A stretch of 64,000 nucleotides of DNA, taken from Shinella pollutisoli. GTDB lineage: Bacteria; Pseudomonadota; Alphaproteobacteria; Rhizobiales; Rhizobiaceae. Positions 8,882-16,905 of the stretch are shown here, piece by piece. Below the pieces are notes generated by a model. That model had not been told where the DNA came from. It made no database searches and saw nothing but the letters and a program-made list of their open reading frames with translations. Within the stretch, counting starts at the first letter, position 1. Every line of letters starts with the position of its first letter. Position numbers and translations under genes: made by a program. The stretch covers positions 124,001 through 188,000 of the forward strand of contig NZ_JANFDG010000001.1 in NCBI RefSeq assembly GCF_024609765.1. Reading direction: 5' to 3'.

Positions 8882-8899
8882 ATACCTCTCTCGGGGTAT
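8882..8899. promoter_or_regulatory. Candidate LuxR-type operator
   Basis: ATACC-N8-GGTAT, an 18-base dyad, lies in the 309-base gap between the divergent LuxR and GMC genes, 65 bases from the LuxR start. Size and symmetry fit a LuxR-family dimer site. The remainder of the gap, towards the GMC gene, shows only GC-rich leader sequence. Confidence 0.35.
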
Positions 8900-9126
8900 A
8901 TACGGCAACCTCACCGCGCGACTAGGGTAGAGGCAACGAACGGGGGACCGACGCGCAGCCGCCTGTCGCCACCCGCCGCGGGAACGGGGTCACATATCCG
9001 ACGAAGCCCTTTCGTCCCGTCGACATGCCGGCGGGCGGAGCGGCGCGCCGGCCGAACGCGCGGCATGTCCGGGCGGCTGGGCCGGAACGCCGGAGGCGGG
9101 CTTCCGTGCGAATGGAGGAGGAAGGC

Positions 9127-10839
9127 ATGGATCCGGACAGAAACGATTTCGACTATGTCATCGTCGGCGCCGGTTCGGCGGGCTGCGTGCTGGCCAACCG
9201 CCTTACCGAGGATCCGGACTGCCGCGTCCTGCTTCTGGAGGCCGGGTCGCGCGACGGGGCGCTGATGATGCGGATGCCGGCCGCCGTCTACAAGGTCTAT
9301 CTCGATCCCCGGTACAACTGGAACTATGCGAGCGAGCCCCAGAAGCAGTTGAAAGGCAGGCGGATTCCCGTGCCCCGCGGCCGCACCCTCGGCGGCTCCT
9401 CCTCCATCAACGCGATGGTGTATCTGCGCGGCCACCCCGCCGACTACGACTCCTGGGAGGCCCGCGGGCTGGAGGGCTGGAGCTTCAGGCATTGCCTCCC
9501 GTACTTCCGCCGGTCGGAAAACAGCGATCGCGGCGCGTCGCTCTACCACGGCGCGGACGGGCCGCTGCACGTCCAGCGCGGGAAGCTCTCGTCGAAGATC
9601 TTCGATGCGTTCCTGGAGAGCGCCTCTTCCGCCGGGCATCACGTGAGCGACGACCTGAACGGGCCCGGCCCCTTCGGCATCGGGCGCATGGATTCGACCA
9701 AGAAGAGGGGCGAGCGCTGCAGCGCCGCGGTCGGCTATCTCCATCCGGCGCGTTCCCGTCCGAACCTGACGATCCGGACCGGCGCCCTGGTGCATCGGAT
9801 CCTGTTTGCCGGCGACCGGGCGGAAGGGGTCCTCTTCAGCCACGGGGGGAACATGGTCAAGGCCTATGCCGGCAGGGAGGTCATCCTCAGCGGCGGCTCC
9901 ATCAACAGCCCGCAACTGCTGATGCTGTCGGGGATCGGGCCCGCCTCCCACCTGCTCCGCCACGGCATCGACGTGAAGCTGGACCGCCCTCTGGTCGGCG
10001 GCAACCTGCAGGACCATCTCGACTTCGGCATGACGGTGAAGCTCAACGAGCCGGTGTCCCATTCCTGGATGGGCAGCCTCGCCGGGAAAGCCAGGGTCGG
10101 CACGGAATGGCTGCTGCGCCAGACCGGACCCGCGGCGTCGAACGTCTGGGAGGTGGGCGGTTTCGCCCGCGCATTCCCGCAAACGCACCTGCCCGCCGTG
10201 CAGTATCACCTCTGCCCGATGAAGATCGACTATCACAATGACACCCTGCGCGTCACGAACGGCTTCACCCTGATGATCGCCCAGCTGCGCCAGCGCAGCA
10301 CCGGGCGCCTGTTCCTGCGGTCCGCCTCGCCGGCCGACGCGCCGGCGATCGATTTCCGCTTCCTCTCCGATCCGCGGGACATCGTCGAGATCCGGGAAGC
10401 CATCAAGGCGACGCGGGAGATCGTCGAGCAACCGCAGATACGGAAGCTCGGCTCCGTGGAAGCCAATCCCGGAGAGAGCCAGCGGACCGACGCCGAGATC
10501 GAGGACGCGATCAGGAGCTCGATCGAAACCGAATTCCATCCGAGCTGCACGTGCCGCATGGGGGCGGACGACGATTCCGTCGTCGACCCGCAGCTGCGGG
10601 TGCGGGGGATCGAGGGATTGAGGATCGTGGACGCGTCCGTCATGCCGGATGTCGTCGGTGCGAACCTGAACGCCACGGTCATCATGATCGCGGAGAAGGC
10701 GGCCGACATGATACGAGGACGGCCGCCGCTTCCCGAGGCGCCGATCGAGCGCTCCCCGCCGGCGGCCATCGCGGAAATCATGGAGCTTCGCGATCGATCG
10801 GAGCCGCTTCGGCCAGGCGACCTGCACCCCTATTGCTGA
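9127..10839 (+). CDS. GMC-family oxidoreductase (choline dehydrogenase-like)
   Basis: A 570-residue FAD enzyme of the glucose-methanol-choline family. Residues ~7-40 carry the FAD-binding motif (V-G-A-G-S-A-G-C-V-L-A, ending L-L-L-E-A-G). The GMC signature G-G-S-S-S-I-N-A-M-V-Y-L-R-G lies near residue 90. The C-terminal catalytic block has H-P-S-C near residue 475 and the D-A-S-V-M-P segment with N-A-T. Such enzymes oxidise primary alcohols; choline dehydrogenase is the nearest familiar member, but substrate is not fixed by these motifs. ATG 9127 is chosen over 9112 because the run GGAGGAGGAAG precedes it at ideal spacing. No betaine aldehyde dehydrogenase is adjacent, so a choline role is only an inference. 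The C-terminal ~30 residues are a Pro/Glu-rich extension. Confidence 0.85.
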   Translation: MDPDRNDFDYVIVGAGSAGCVLANRLTEDPDCRVLLLEAGSRDGALMMRMPAAVYKVYLDPRYNWNYASEPQKQLKGRRIPVPRGRTLGGSSSINAMVYLRGHPADYDSWEARGLEGWSFRHCLPYFRRSENSDRGASLYHGADGPLHVQRGKLSSKIFDAFLESASSAGHHVSDDLNGPGPFGIGRMDSTKKRGERCSAAVGYLHPARSRPNLTIRTGALVHRILFAGDRAEGVLFSHGGNMVKAYAGREVILSGGSINSPQLLMLSGIGPASHLLRHGIDVKLDRPLVGGNLQDHLDFGMTVKLNEPVSHSWMGSLAGKARVGTEWLLRQTGPAASNVWEVGGFARAFPQTHLPAVQYHLCPMKIDYHNDTLRVTNGFTLMIAQLRQRSTGRLFLRSASPADAPAIDFRFLSDPRDIVEIREAIKATREIVEQPQIRKLGSVEANPGESQRTDAEIEDAIRSSIETEFHPSCTCRMGADDDSVVDPQLRVRGIEGLRIVDASVMPDVVGANLNATVIMIAEKAADMIRGRPPLPEAPIERSPPAAIAEIMELRDRSEPLRPGDLHPYC

Positions 10840-10891
10840 CCGGATCGCCAGGCGGATGCGGCGCCTGCGGAATTGCGCGCCGCGAAAGCAG

Positions 10892-11422
10892 CTACGGACC
10901 GGCCAGCTTCGCGGCGATCTCCTCCACCAGCCGGTCGAGCGGCTGGTCGATGTCGACGGTCACGGCGCCCTCGTCGGGGCCGGGCGGCTCGAGCGCGGCG
11001 AACTGGCTGTCGAGGAGGCTCGCCGGCATGAAATGGCCGGAGCGGGCGCTCATGCGCCCGGCGATCAGCTCCTTCGTGCCGGAGAGATGGACGAAGGTGA
11101 CGGGAGCACCGGCCTCCTTGCGGATATGGTCGCGGTAGCGGCGCTTCAGCGCCGAGCAGCCCAGGATGACGGTGCCCTCGGCACGCGCGAGCTTCCGGCC
11201 GACCAGCGTCAGCCAGGGCCAGCGGTCCGCGTCGGTCAGCGGCTCGCCGCGGCTCATCTTGGCGATGTTCTCCGGCGGGTGCAGGTCGTCGCCGTCGACA
11301 TAGACCGCGCCGATCCGCCGGGCGAGCGCCGCGCCCACGGCCGACTTGCCGGAGCCGGCGACGCCCATCAGCACGAGACGCCGCGGCGTTTCCGGGAGGG
11401 ATGGTGACGCTGCCGTCGACAT
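10892..11422 (-). CDS. gntK: Gluconokinase
   Basis: A 176-residue cytoplasmic kinase that phosphorylates D-gluconate to 6-phosphogluconate. The Walker A loop G-V-A-G-S-G-K-S is near residue 20, followed by the gluconokinase-specific D-G-D-D-L-H-P-P-E-N-I-A-K-M block at ~43-56 and the C-S-A-L-K-R-R-Y-R-D segment near residue 90. Length fits GntK (~165-185). ATG 11422 is used; an in-frame GTG at 11440 would add six residues. The upstream gene on the same strand is a hydroxyacid dehydrogenase 123 bases away, so co-transcription is possible but not certain. No Entner-Doudoroff gene lies adjacent. Confidence 0.9.
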   Translation of the reverse strand: MSTAASPSLPETPRRLVLMGVAGSGKSAVGAALARRIGAVYVDGDDLHPPENIAKMSRGEPLTDADRWPWLTLVGRKLARAEGTVILGCSALKRRYRDHIRKEAGAPVTFVHLSGTKELIAGRMSARSGHFMPASLLDSQFAALEPPGPDEGAVTVDIDQPLDRLVEEIAAKLAGP

Positions 11423-11545
11423 GGGACCGTATCCGTTCACGAGAAAAGCACCGGAAAAGAGGCGGAAGCACGGGCGGCTTCGCCGTCTCCTCCGGACCTG
11501 CCGTTTGTCGCCGGCTTTTCGCGCCGGTTCAACCGAAATCGGGTT

Positions 11546-12430
11546 TCACGTCCCGGCCGGGAGGCCGTTCCGGTCGAGCAGCTCCAGGAAAAGCGCCGCA
11601 TGGTCGAGCTCGCCGTGGCCCATGTCGTGGACGAGGCGATGGAACCGGTCGCGGAGCGCCGAGACGAGCGGCAGCGCGATGCCGAGCGCGCGCGCCTCGT
11701 CGAGAATGTTGTCGAGGTCCTTGAGCTGGATCGAGGCGCGGCCGCCGGGCGCGAAGTCGCCGGTCTCCATGCGCTCGCCGTGCTGGCGCAGGATGATCGA
11801 ATCGGCAAAGCCCCCTTCGAGCGCCTGCCGGAAGAGACGGGGATCGGCCCCCGCCCGGCGCACGAGCAGCGTCGCCTCGGCCACCGCACCGATGGTGATG
11901 GCGACGATCGCCTGGTTGGCGAGCTTGGACAATTGCCCGGCGCCGGCCGGACCGACCAGGACCGGCCGGCCCATGGCCCGCAGGACCGGCTCGGCGCGGG
12001 CGAAGTCCGCCGGATCGCCGCCGACCATGATGGCGAGGTCCGCGGCCTCCGCGCCCCGGGTGCCGCCGCTCACCGGCGCGTCGAGGTGGCCGATGCCGGC
12101 GGCCGCGAGCCGCCCGGCATGGTCGCGCGCCTCGCGCGGGCGGATCGAGCTCATGTCGATCACCAGCGTTCCCGCCGCCATCGCCGCCGCGCAGCCCCGG
12201 CCGAACAAAAGATCGCTCACAGCCTCGCCGTCCGACAGCATGGTGACGACGATCCCCGCGCCGCGCACCGCGTCCTGCGGCGCCGGCGCGATGCGCGCGC
12301 CGGCCGCGCCGAGCGGCAGCGCCTTGTCCTGCGTGCGGTTCCAGACCGTCAGGCCGAAGCCGGCCTTAAGCAGGTTGCGGGCCATCGGCTCTCCCATCAG
12401 GCCGGTGCCGAGAAAGGCGATCTTCGTCAT
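11546..12430 (-). CDS. 3-hydroxyisobutyrate dehydrogenase-family NAD(P) oxidoreductase
   Basis: A 294-residue beta-hydroxyacid dehydrogenase. Residues ~4-16 hold the dinucleotide motif I-A-F-L-G-T-G-L-M-G. The substrate motif D-A-P-V-S-G-G-T-R-G is near residue 115 and the catalytic Lys lies in the G-Q-L-S-K-L-A-N-Q block near residue 165. Members act on 3-hydroxyisobutyrate, tartronate semialdehyde, or related small hydroxyacids. Placement upstream of gluconokinase suggests sugar-acid metabolism (GarR/GlxR-like) rather than valine degradation, for which a better placed paralogue exists at 51.9-52.7 kb. Substrate is therefore inferred only. The start is the ATG directly before the Rossmann strand. 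Confidence 0.8.
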   Translation of the reverse strand: MTKIAFLGTGLMGEPMARNLLKAGFGLTVWNRTQDKALPLGAAGARIAPAPQDAVRGAGIVVTMLSDGEAVSDLLFGRGCAAAMAAGTLVIDMSSIRPREARDHAGRLAAAGIGHLDAPVSGGTRGAEAADLAIMVGGDPADFARAEPVLRAMGRPVLVGPAGAGQLSKLANQAIVAITIGAVAEATLLVRRAGADPRLFRQALEGGFADSIILRQHGERMETGDFAPGGRASIQLKDLDNILDEARALGIALPLVSALRDRFHRLVHDMGHGELDHAALFLELLDRNGLPAGT

Positions 12431-12600
12431 GGTTTCGTTCCCGTTTGCAGCGGCCGGCAGCATAGGGCGACATCCGGCCGGCGATGAAGAGGCGACCGCG
12501 CCGTTTTTCCGCCGGTCCACGTATCATTTGCCGCACGCCCGATCGATTTACGCCGGCGCGGCGCCGTGCTAACCATCATCGCGCCCGACAGGAGGGACGA

Positions 12601-12978
12601 ATGGGAAGAACAACGCGCAAAGGACATGGAGCGATCGCCCTGCTGGCGGCCCTCGCCTTTGCCGTGCAGTTCTTCCTGACGGCCTGGGCGGCGGCCGCCA
12701 TGCCGGCCGGCCCCGGGCTCGACGCCTTCGGCAATCCGCTCTGCATCACCGGCCAGGACCACGGCGGCTCGTCCGACGACCGCACGGCCCTGCCGACCTG
12801 CTGCATGCTCGGCTGCAACGCCGCCTCGCCCCTGGCGTTCGCGCCGGACGGCGAGACGGCCTCCTTCGTTCCCCCGTCCGTTCTTTCCTATCTCCTTGCC
12901 GCGCCCCGCCGGACGGTCTCCGTCGAGACGGCGGACTATCGTCCCGGCAATCCCCGCGCTCCACCGCAGGCGGCCTGA
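12601..12978 (+). CDS. Small secreted/anchored Cys-containing protein of the copper module (DUF2946-like)
   Basis: A 125-residue protein with an N-terminal hydrophobic segment (residues ~9-36, A-I-A-L-L-A-A-L-A-F then F-F-L-T-A-W-A) that is a signal anchor or signal peptide. The mature part contains C-I-T-G near residue 50 and a Cys-rich C-C-M-L-G-C near residue 62, resembling DUF2946-type proteins encoded beside copper genes. A GGAGGGA ribosome site is placed 4 bases before ATG. It is followed by a YcnI-like protein and CopCD, supporting a periplasmic copper role, perhaps metal binding by the Cys pairs. The family assignment is by resemblance and order, not a firm domain match. Confidence 0.6.
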   Translation: MGRTTRKGHGAIALLAALAFAVQFFLTAWAAAAMPAGPGLDAFGNPLCITGQDHGGSSDDRTALPTCCMLGCNAASPLAFAPDGETASFVPPSVLSYLLAAPRRTVSVETADYRPGNPRAPPQAA

Positions 12979-13105
12979 CCGGCCCGCGCGCTGCCCATCC
13001 ACGCAATATCCCTCCATGACCGGAGACCGGTGCGTGCATGCGACTGCGCGGGACGAGAACTGCCGAACCTGCCGGCGGTGCCGGCGCATTTCCAAGGAGA
13101 TTCCC

Positions 13106-13633
13106 ATGAACAAGCTCATTCTCGCCGCCGGCGCCCTCATTCTGGCCGCGGCTCCCGCATTCGCCCATGTCACGCTCGACAAGGGGGAAGCCCCGGTCGG
13201 CTCCACCTACAAGGCGGTATTCCGCGTGCCGCACGGTTGCGAGGGTCTCGCCACCAACGTGGTGCGCGTGCGCATTCCCGAGGGCGTCATCGCCGTCAAG
13301 CCGATGCCCAAGCCCGGCTGGACGCTGGAGAAGATCAAGGGCAAATATGCCAAGACCTACGACTATCACGGCACGCCGACCGGCGAAGGCATGCAGGAGA
13401 TCGTCTGGAAGGGCGGCAATCTCGGCGACGACGAATATGACGAGTTCATCCTGCGCGGCTATATAACGCCGGATCTCGCGGTCGGCAGCACGCTCTATTT
13501 CCCGGTCGTCCAGGAATGCGGGGCGGACAAGGCCGAGCGCTGGATCGAGATCCCGGCCGAAGGGCAGACGAGCGACGACCTCGAACTGCCCGCCCCGGGC
13601 GTGAAGCTCATCGAGAAGACCGGCGGCCACTGA
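13106..13633 (+). CDS. YcnI-like (DUF1775) periplasmic copper-associated protein
   Basis: A 175-residue exported protein with a clear Sec signal peptide (residues 1-20, M-N-K-L-I-L-A-A then cleavage after A-F-A). The mature protein begins H-V-T-L, placing a His at the new N terminus as in YcnI domain proteins, where that His helps bind Cu(II). The conserved F-R-V-P-H-G-C block is near residue 43, and a Trp-containing P-K-P-G-W segment follows. AAGGAG precedes the ATG. It sits 26 bases before the CopC-CopD fusion, the usual neighbour of YcnI genes, so a role in copper trafficking in the periplasm is well supported by both domain and context. Confidence 0.85.
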   Translation: MNKLILAAGALILAAAPAFAHVTLDKGEAPVGSTYKAVFRVPHGCEGLATNVVRVRIPEGVIAVKPMPKPGWTLEKIKGKYAKTYDYHGTPTGEGMQEIVWKGGNLGDDEYDEFILRGYITPDLAVGSTLYFPVVQECGADKAERWIEIPAEGQTSDDLELPAPGVKLIEKTGGH

Positions 13634-13659
13634 GCGTTCGCCGGGTCGGGGGGACGGGC

Positions 13660-15252
13660 ATGATCCGCAGGCTTGTGCATCTCGCGCGGCTCGTGCCGCT
13701 CGTGCTTCTGGCGCTGACCATGCAGGTCGCCGCCGCGTCGGCCCATGCCTCGCTGACGGGCTCGGAGCCCGCCGACGGGACGGTGGTGGCGGCAGCACCC
13801 GAGGCCTACTCGCTGACCTTCAGCGAGCCGGTCTCGCCGCTGTCGCTGCGGCTGGTGGGGCCGAACGGCGGCGCGGTCGAGCTCGACCGGTTCGATCTCG
13901 TCGACCGGACGCTCAGGATCGCCGCCCCCGCCGGCATCGGCCGGGGAACCCATGTGCTGAGCTGGCGCGTCGTCTCGGAGGACGGGCATCCCGTCGGCGG
14001 CGCGCTCGTCTTCTCGATCGGTGCGCCGAGCGAGGGGGTGCCGCAGGTCGCCGACGGCAGCGACCGCGGGGTGCAGGCCGGCCTCTGGCTTTGCAAGATC
14101 GCGCTCTTCCTCGGCCTCTTCGCAGGCTGCGGCGGCGTCTTCGCCCGCCGCGTGCTGATGCCCGGCATCGTTTCGGGCCGCGGCTTCGTCGCGGCCATGC
14201 TTCTGCTCGGCGCGGCCGGAACCGTTCTCTCCATCGGCTTCCAGGGTCGCGACGCGCTGGGGGCCGGCCACCTCGGCGACATCGCCGTCTGGTCGGCCGG
14301 CCTCGCCACCAGTTACGGCCGCACCGTCGCCGCCGCGCTCGTCGCCTTCGCGCTTGCCGGCACGGCCCTGCGGCTGACGGGGCGTGCCGCCACCGCCGCG
14401 GCGTCCGCGGTACTCCTTCTCGCGGGCCTCGCCCCGGCGCTGAGCGGGCACGCCAGCGCCGCCGCGCCGCAGGTGCTGATGCGGCCCGCCGTCTTCCTGC
14501 ATGCGGCCGGGATCGCCGTCTGGATCGGCGCGCTGGTGCCGCTCGGCCTCGCGCTCAGCCGCGGCGAGGCCGGAGCCGCCGCGGCACTGCGGCGCTTTTC
14601 GCGCGCCATCGCCCCGATGGTCGCCGTGCTCGTGCTTGCCGGCATCGCGCTTGCCGTCGTGCAGGTCGGGCAGCCCGGCGCACTCCTCGACACGGCCTAC
14701 GGACAGGTCTTCCTCGTGAAGCTGGCGCTGCTCGCCGTCCTCTTCCTCCTCGCCGCGATGAACCGCTGGGGGCTGACGGCGAAGGCCGAAGCCGGCGATC
14801 CGGCGGCGACGCGCCGTCTCGCCCGCTCGATTGCGGCGGAATCGCTGATCGTCCTCCTCGTCTTCGGCGCGGCGGCGACCTGGCGCTTCACGCCGCCGCC
14901 GCGCGTGCTTACCGCCGCCGCGGCCGTCCCGGCCACCGTGCATATCCACAGCGACAAGGCGATGGCCGAAATCGTCGTGACGCCGGGGCGTGCGGGACCG
15001 GTTTCCGTGACGGCGACGCTGCTCACCCATGCCTTCGAGCCCATGGAGGCGAAGGGAGTCTCCTTCGTCTTCTCCAATCCGGCGGCCGGCATCGAGCCGT
15101 TCAAGCGGCAGGCCGAACGGCAGGCGGACGGCACGTGGCGGAGCGGCGACGTCGTCCTGCCGCTCGCCGGCGAATGGAGCCTGCGCGTCGACGTGCTCGT
15201 CAGCGATTTCGAGATCCTGCGCCTTACGGGCACGCTCGCCGTCCGGCCGTGA
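13660..15252 (+). CDS. CopC-CopD fusion, copper-binding and membrane transport protein
   Basis: A 530-residue protein. Residues 1-29 are a signal peptide ending S-A-H-A; the mature N terminus H-A-S-L starts the CopC beta-barrel (to ~130), with the E-D-G-H-P-V-G-G motif near residue 109 that supplies a copper-site Asp/His. Residues ~150-430 carry about eight transmembrane helices of CopD, including the H-A-A-G-I-A-V-W-I-G-A-L block. The last ~95 residues form an extra periplasmic beta domain. Such fusions (YcnJ-like) import or handle copper. It follows the YcnI-like gene closely, in one operon with it. The C-terminal extension beyond CopD is also seen in YcnJ-type proteins. Confidence 0.85.
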   Translation: MIRRLVHLARLVPLVLLALTMQVAAASAHASLTGSEPADGTVVAAAPEAYSLTFSEPVSPLSLRLVGPNGGAVELDRFDLVDRTLRIAAPAGIGRGTHVLSWRVVSEDGHPVGGALVFSIGAPSEGVPQVADGSDRGVQAGLWLCKIALFLGLFAGCGGVFARRVLMPGIVSGRGFVAAMLLLGAAGTVLSIGFQGRDALGAGHLGDIAVWSAGLATSYGRTVAAALVAFALAGTALRLTGRAATAAASAVLLLAGLAPALSGHASAAAPQVLMRPAVFLHAAGIAVWIGALVPLGLALSRGEAGAAAALRRFSRAIAPMVAVLVLAGIALAVVQVGQPGALLDTAYGQVFLVKLALLAVLFLLAAMNRWGLTAKAEAGDPAATRRLARSIAAESLIVLLVFGAAATWRFTPPPRVLTAAAAVPATVHIHSDKAMAEIVVTPGRAGPVSVTATLLTHAFEPMEAKGVSFVFSNPAAGIEPFKRQAERQADGTWRSGDVVLPLAGEWSLRVDVLVSDFEILRLTGTLAVRP

Positions 15253-15338
15253 AACCGCCTGTCCTCTTTGCGCCGGACGGATGTCGCTTTCATGTGATCC
15301 CCGGCTCCGGGTCCGTGGTTTTATCAATTCCGTTCAAG

Positions 15339-15510
15339 GTGCTCTCCGACGATTTGCCGGAGGGATAATTGGGAAGCCGGTTCAATGCCGGCGCTGCCCC
15401 CGCAACGGTAGCGGAGCCTGACGTCGCGACGGAAGCCACTGGGCGAAAGCCTGGGAAGGCGTCGCGGCAGTCCCGGAAGGGACGGCTCCGGAGCCCGGAA
15501 ACCAGCCTCG
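15339..15510 (+). promoter_or_regulatory. Cobalamin riboswitch
   Basis: The leader shows the ordered conserved blocks of the adenosylcobalamin aptamer: GGTGCT at 15339, GGGAAGCCGG at 15371, the B12 box GCTGCCCCCGCAAC at 15393-15406, GCCACTG at 15435-15441, GGGAAGGCG at 15453, and GAGCCCGGAAACC near 15491-15503. All read on the plus strand, so it controls the gbcA-like gene that begins 137 bases further on. Cobalamin riboswitches normally shut off expression when B12 is plentiful. A GC hairpin with a T-rich tail follows and can serve as the expression platform. The CopCD gene lies upstream and is not the target. Bases 15253-15338 hold the presumed promoter, which I cannot pinpoint. Confidence 0.9.
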
Positions 15511-15573
15511 GACCATCGAAACCCGACTGATCGCGGTGGGCGGTCAAGAGGCGGAACGTCGCGGCAGGCCCAT

Positions 15574-15601
15574 GCGGGCCGGCATGCCCGCGGCCTTCTT
15601 T
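15574..15601 (+). terminator. Terminator hairpin of the riboswitch expression platform
   Basis: GCGGGC (15574-15579), a 6-base loop, and GCCCGC (15586-15591) are followed by GGCCTTCTTT. The upstream GGCAGGCCCATG overlaps the stem and could form an alternative pairing. Its place between aptamer and first gene supports transcription attenuation. Confidence 0.55.
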
Positions 15602-15647
15602 CCTCCATCACCACCAGTTCAGTCCTTGTACCCTTGCGAGGACGGAC

Positions 15648-16892
15648 ATGGACGCACGCAACGAAATGCTGAAGCTCATCCGCAACCGGCGCGAAGGCTT
15701 CAGCCTGGCGCAGCCCTTCTACATCGACCCCGACTTCTACCGGCTCGACCTGGAGCTGATCTGGTATCGCGACTGGCTCTTCGTCGGCCACGACTGCGAG
15801 ATCCCGAAGGCCGGCGGCTATTTCACGCTGCAGGTCGGCGACTATCCGGTGGTCGTGGTGCGCGGGCGCGACGGCGAGATCCGCGCCTTCCACAATTCCT
15901 GCCGCCACCGCGGCAGCCGCGTCTGCACCACGCACAAGGGCACGGCCGCGCGTCTCGTCTGCCCCTACCACCAGTGGACCTATGACCTCGACGGCAAGCT
16001 GGTCTTCGCCCGCCACATGGGCGACGACTTCTGCAAGGACGATTTCGGCCTGAAGCCCGTCGCCTGCGAGAGCGTCGCCGGCTACGTCTTCATCTGTCTC
16101 GCCGACCAGCCGGCCGACTTCGCGCCGTTCCGCGCGCTGATGGAGCCCTATTTCAGGCCGCACAATCTCGTCGACGCGAAGGTCGCGCACGAGGCGACGA
16201 TCATCGAGAAGGGCAACTGGAAGCTCGTCTGGGAGAACAACCGCGAGTGCTACCATTGCGCCGCCAACCATCCGGATCTCTGCAAGACCTATCCGGAGGC
16301 GCCGACCATCACGGGCGTCAGCGGCGCGCAGGACGACCCGGAGATCGCCGAGCACTGGGCGCGCTGCGAGGCGGCCGGCCTGCCCTCGCAGTTCCGCATC
16401 GATGAAGCCGGGCAGTACCGGGCGACGCGTGCGCCGCTCTTGCGCGACGCCGTCAGCTACACGGCGACCGGCCGGCGCGCCGTGCGCCGCAACCTCTCCG
16501 ACCGGGTCTCGGCCGAGCGCATCGGCACGCTGCTCCTCTACCACTACCCGACGACCTGGAACCACATCCTCGGCGACCATGCCATCACCTTCCGCGTGCT
16601 GCCGCTCAGCGCCACCGAGACGGCGGTGACGACGAAATGGCTGGTGCACAAGGACGCGGTCGAAGGCGTCGACTACGACCTTGCCGAGCTGATCCACGTC
16701 TGGACCGAGACCAACGACGAGGACCGGCGGATCGTCGAGGAGAACGCCTTCGGCATCAAGTCGCCCGCCTACGAGCCCGGCCCCTATTCCGGGATCCACG
16801 AGGGCGGCGTGATGCAGTTCGTCGACTGGTATGCGCGCTTCATCGAGCCGCGGCTTGCCGACGGCAAGCCGTCGCTGCGCAGCGTCGCCTGA
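15648..16892 (+). CDS. gbcA: Rieske non-heme iron oxygenase, GbcA-like (glycine betaine demethylase oxygenase)
   Basis: A 414-residue oxygenase alpha subunit. The Rieske [2Fe-2S] site is C-R-H near residue 85 and C-P-Y-H near residue 105. The mononuclear iron site follows in N-N-R-E-C-Y-H-C-A-A-N-H near residue 200, giving the H-x4-H pair. The W-x-L-V-W-E-N-N-R-E-C-Y-H-C block is typical of GbcA, which with GbcB removes a methyl group from glycine betaine to give dimethylglycine and formaldehyde. Related enzymes demethylate proline betaine or carnitine-type quaternary amines, so the substrate is inferred. The reductase gene follows after 13 bases. It is the first gene after the cobalamin riboswitch. 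A dimethylglycine dehydrogenase-type gene lies 11 kb away in the same window. Confidence 0.8.
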   Translation: MDARNEMLKLIRNRREGFSLAQPFYIDPDFYRLDLELIWYRDWLFVGHDCEIPKAGGYFTLQVGDYPVVVVRGRDGEIRAFHNSCRHRGSRVCTTHKGTAARLVCPYHQWTYDLDGKLVFARHMGDDFCKDDFGLKPVACESVAGYVFICLADQPADFAPFRALMEPYFRPHNLVDAKVAHEATIIEKGNWKLVWENNRECYHCAANHPDLCKTYPEAPTITGVSGAQDDPEIAEHWARCEAAGLPSQFRIDEAGQYRATRAPLLRDAVSYTATGRRAVRRNLSDRVSAERIGTLLLYHYPTTWNHILGDHAITFRVLPLSATETAVTTKWLVHKDAVEGVDYDLAELIHVWTETNDEDRRIVEENAFGIKSPAYEPGPYSGIHEGGVMQFVDWYARFIEPRLADGKPSLRSVA

Positions 16893-16905
16893 CCGGGAGC
16901 AAGCC

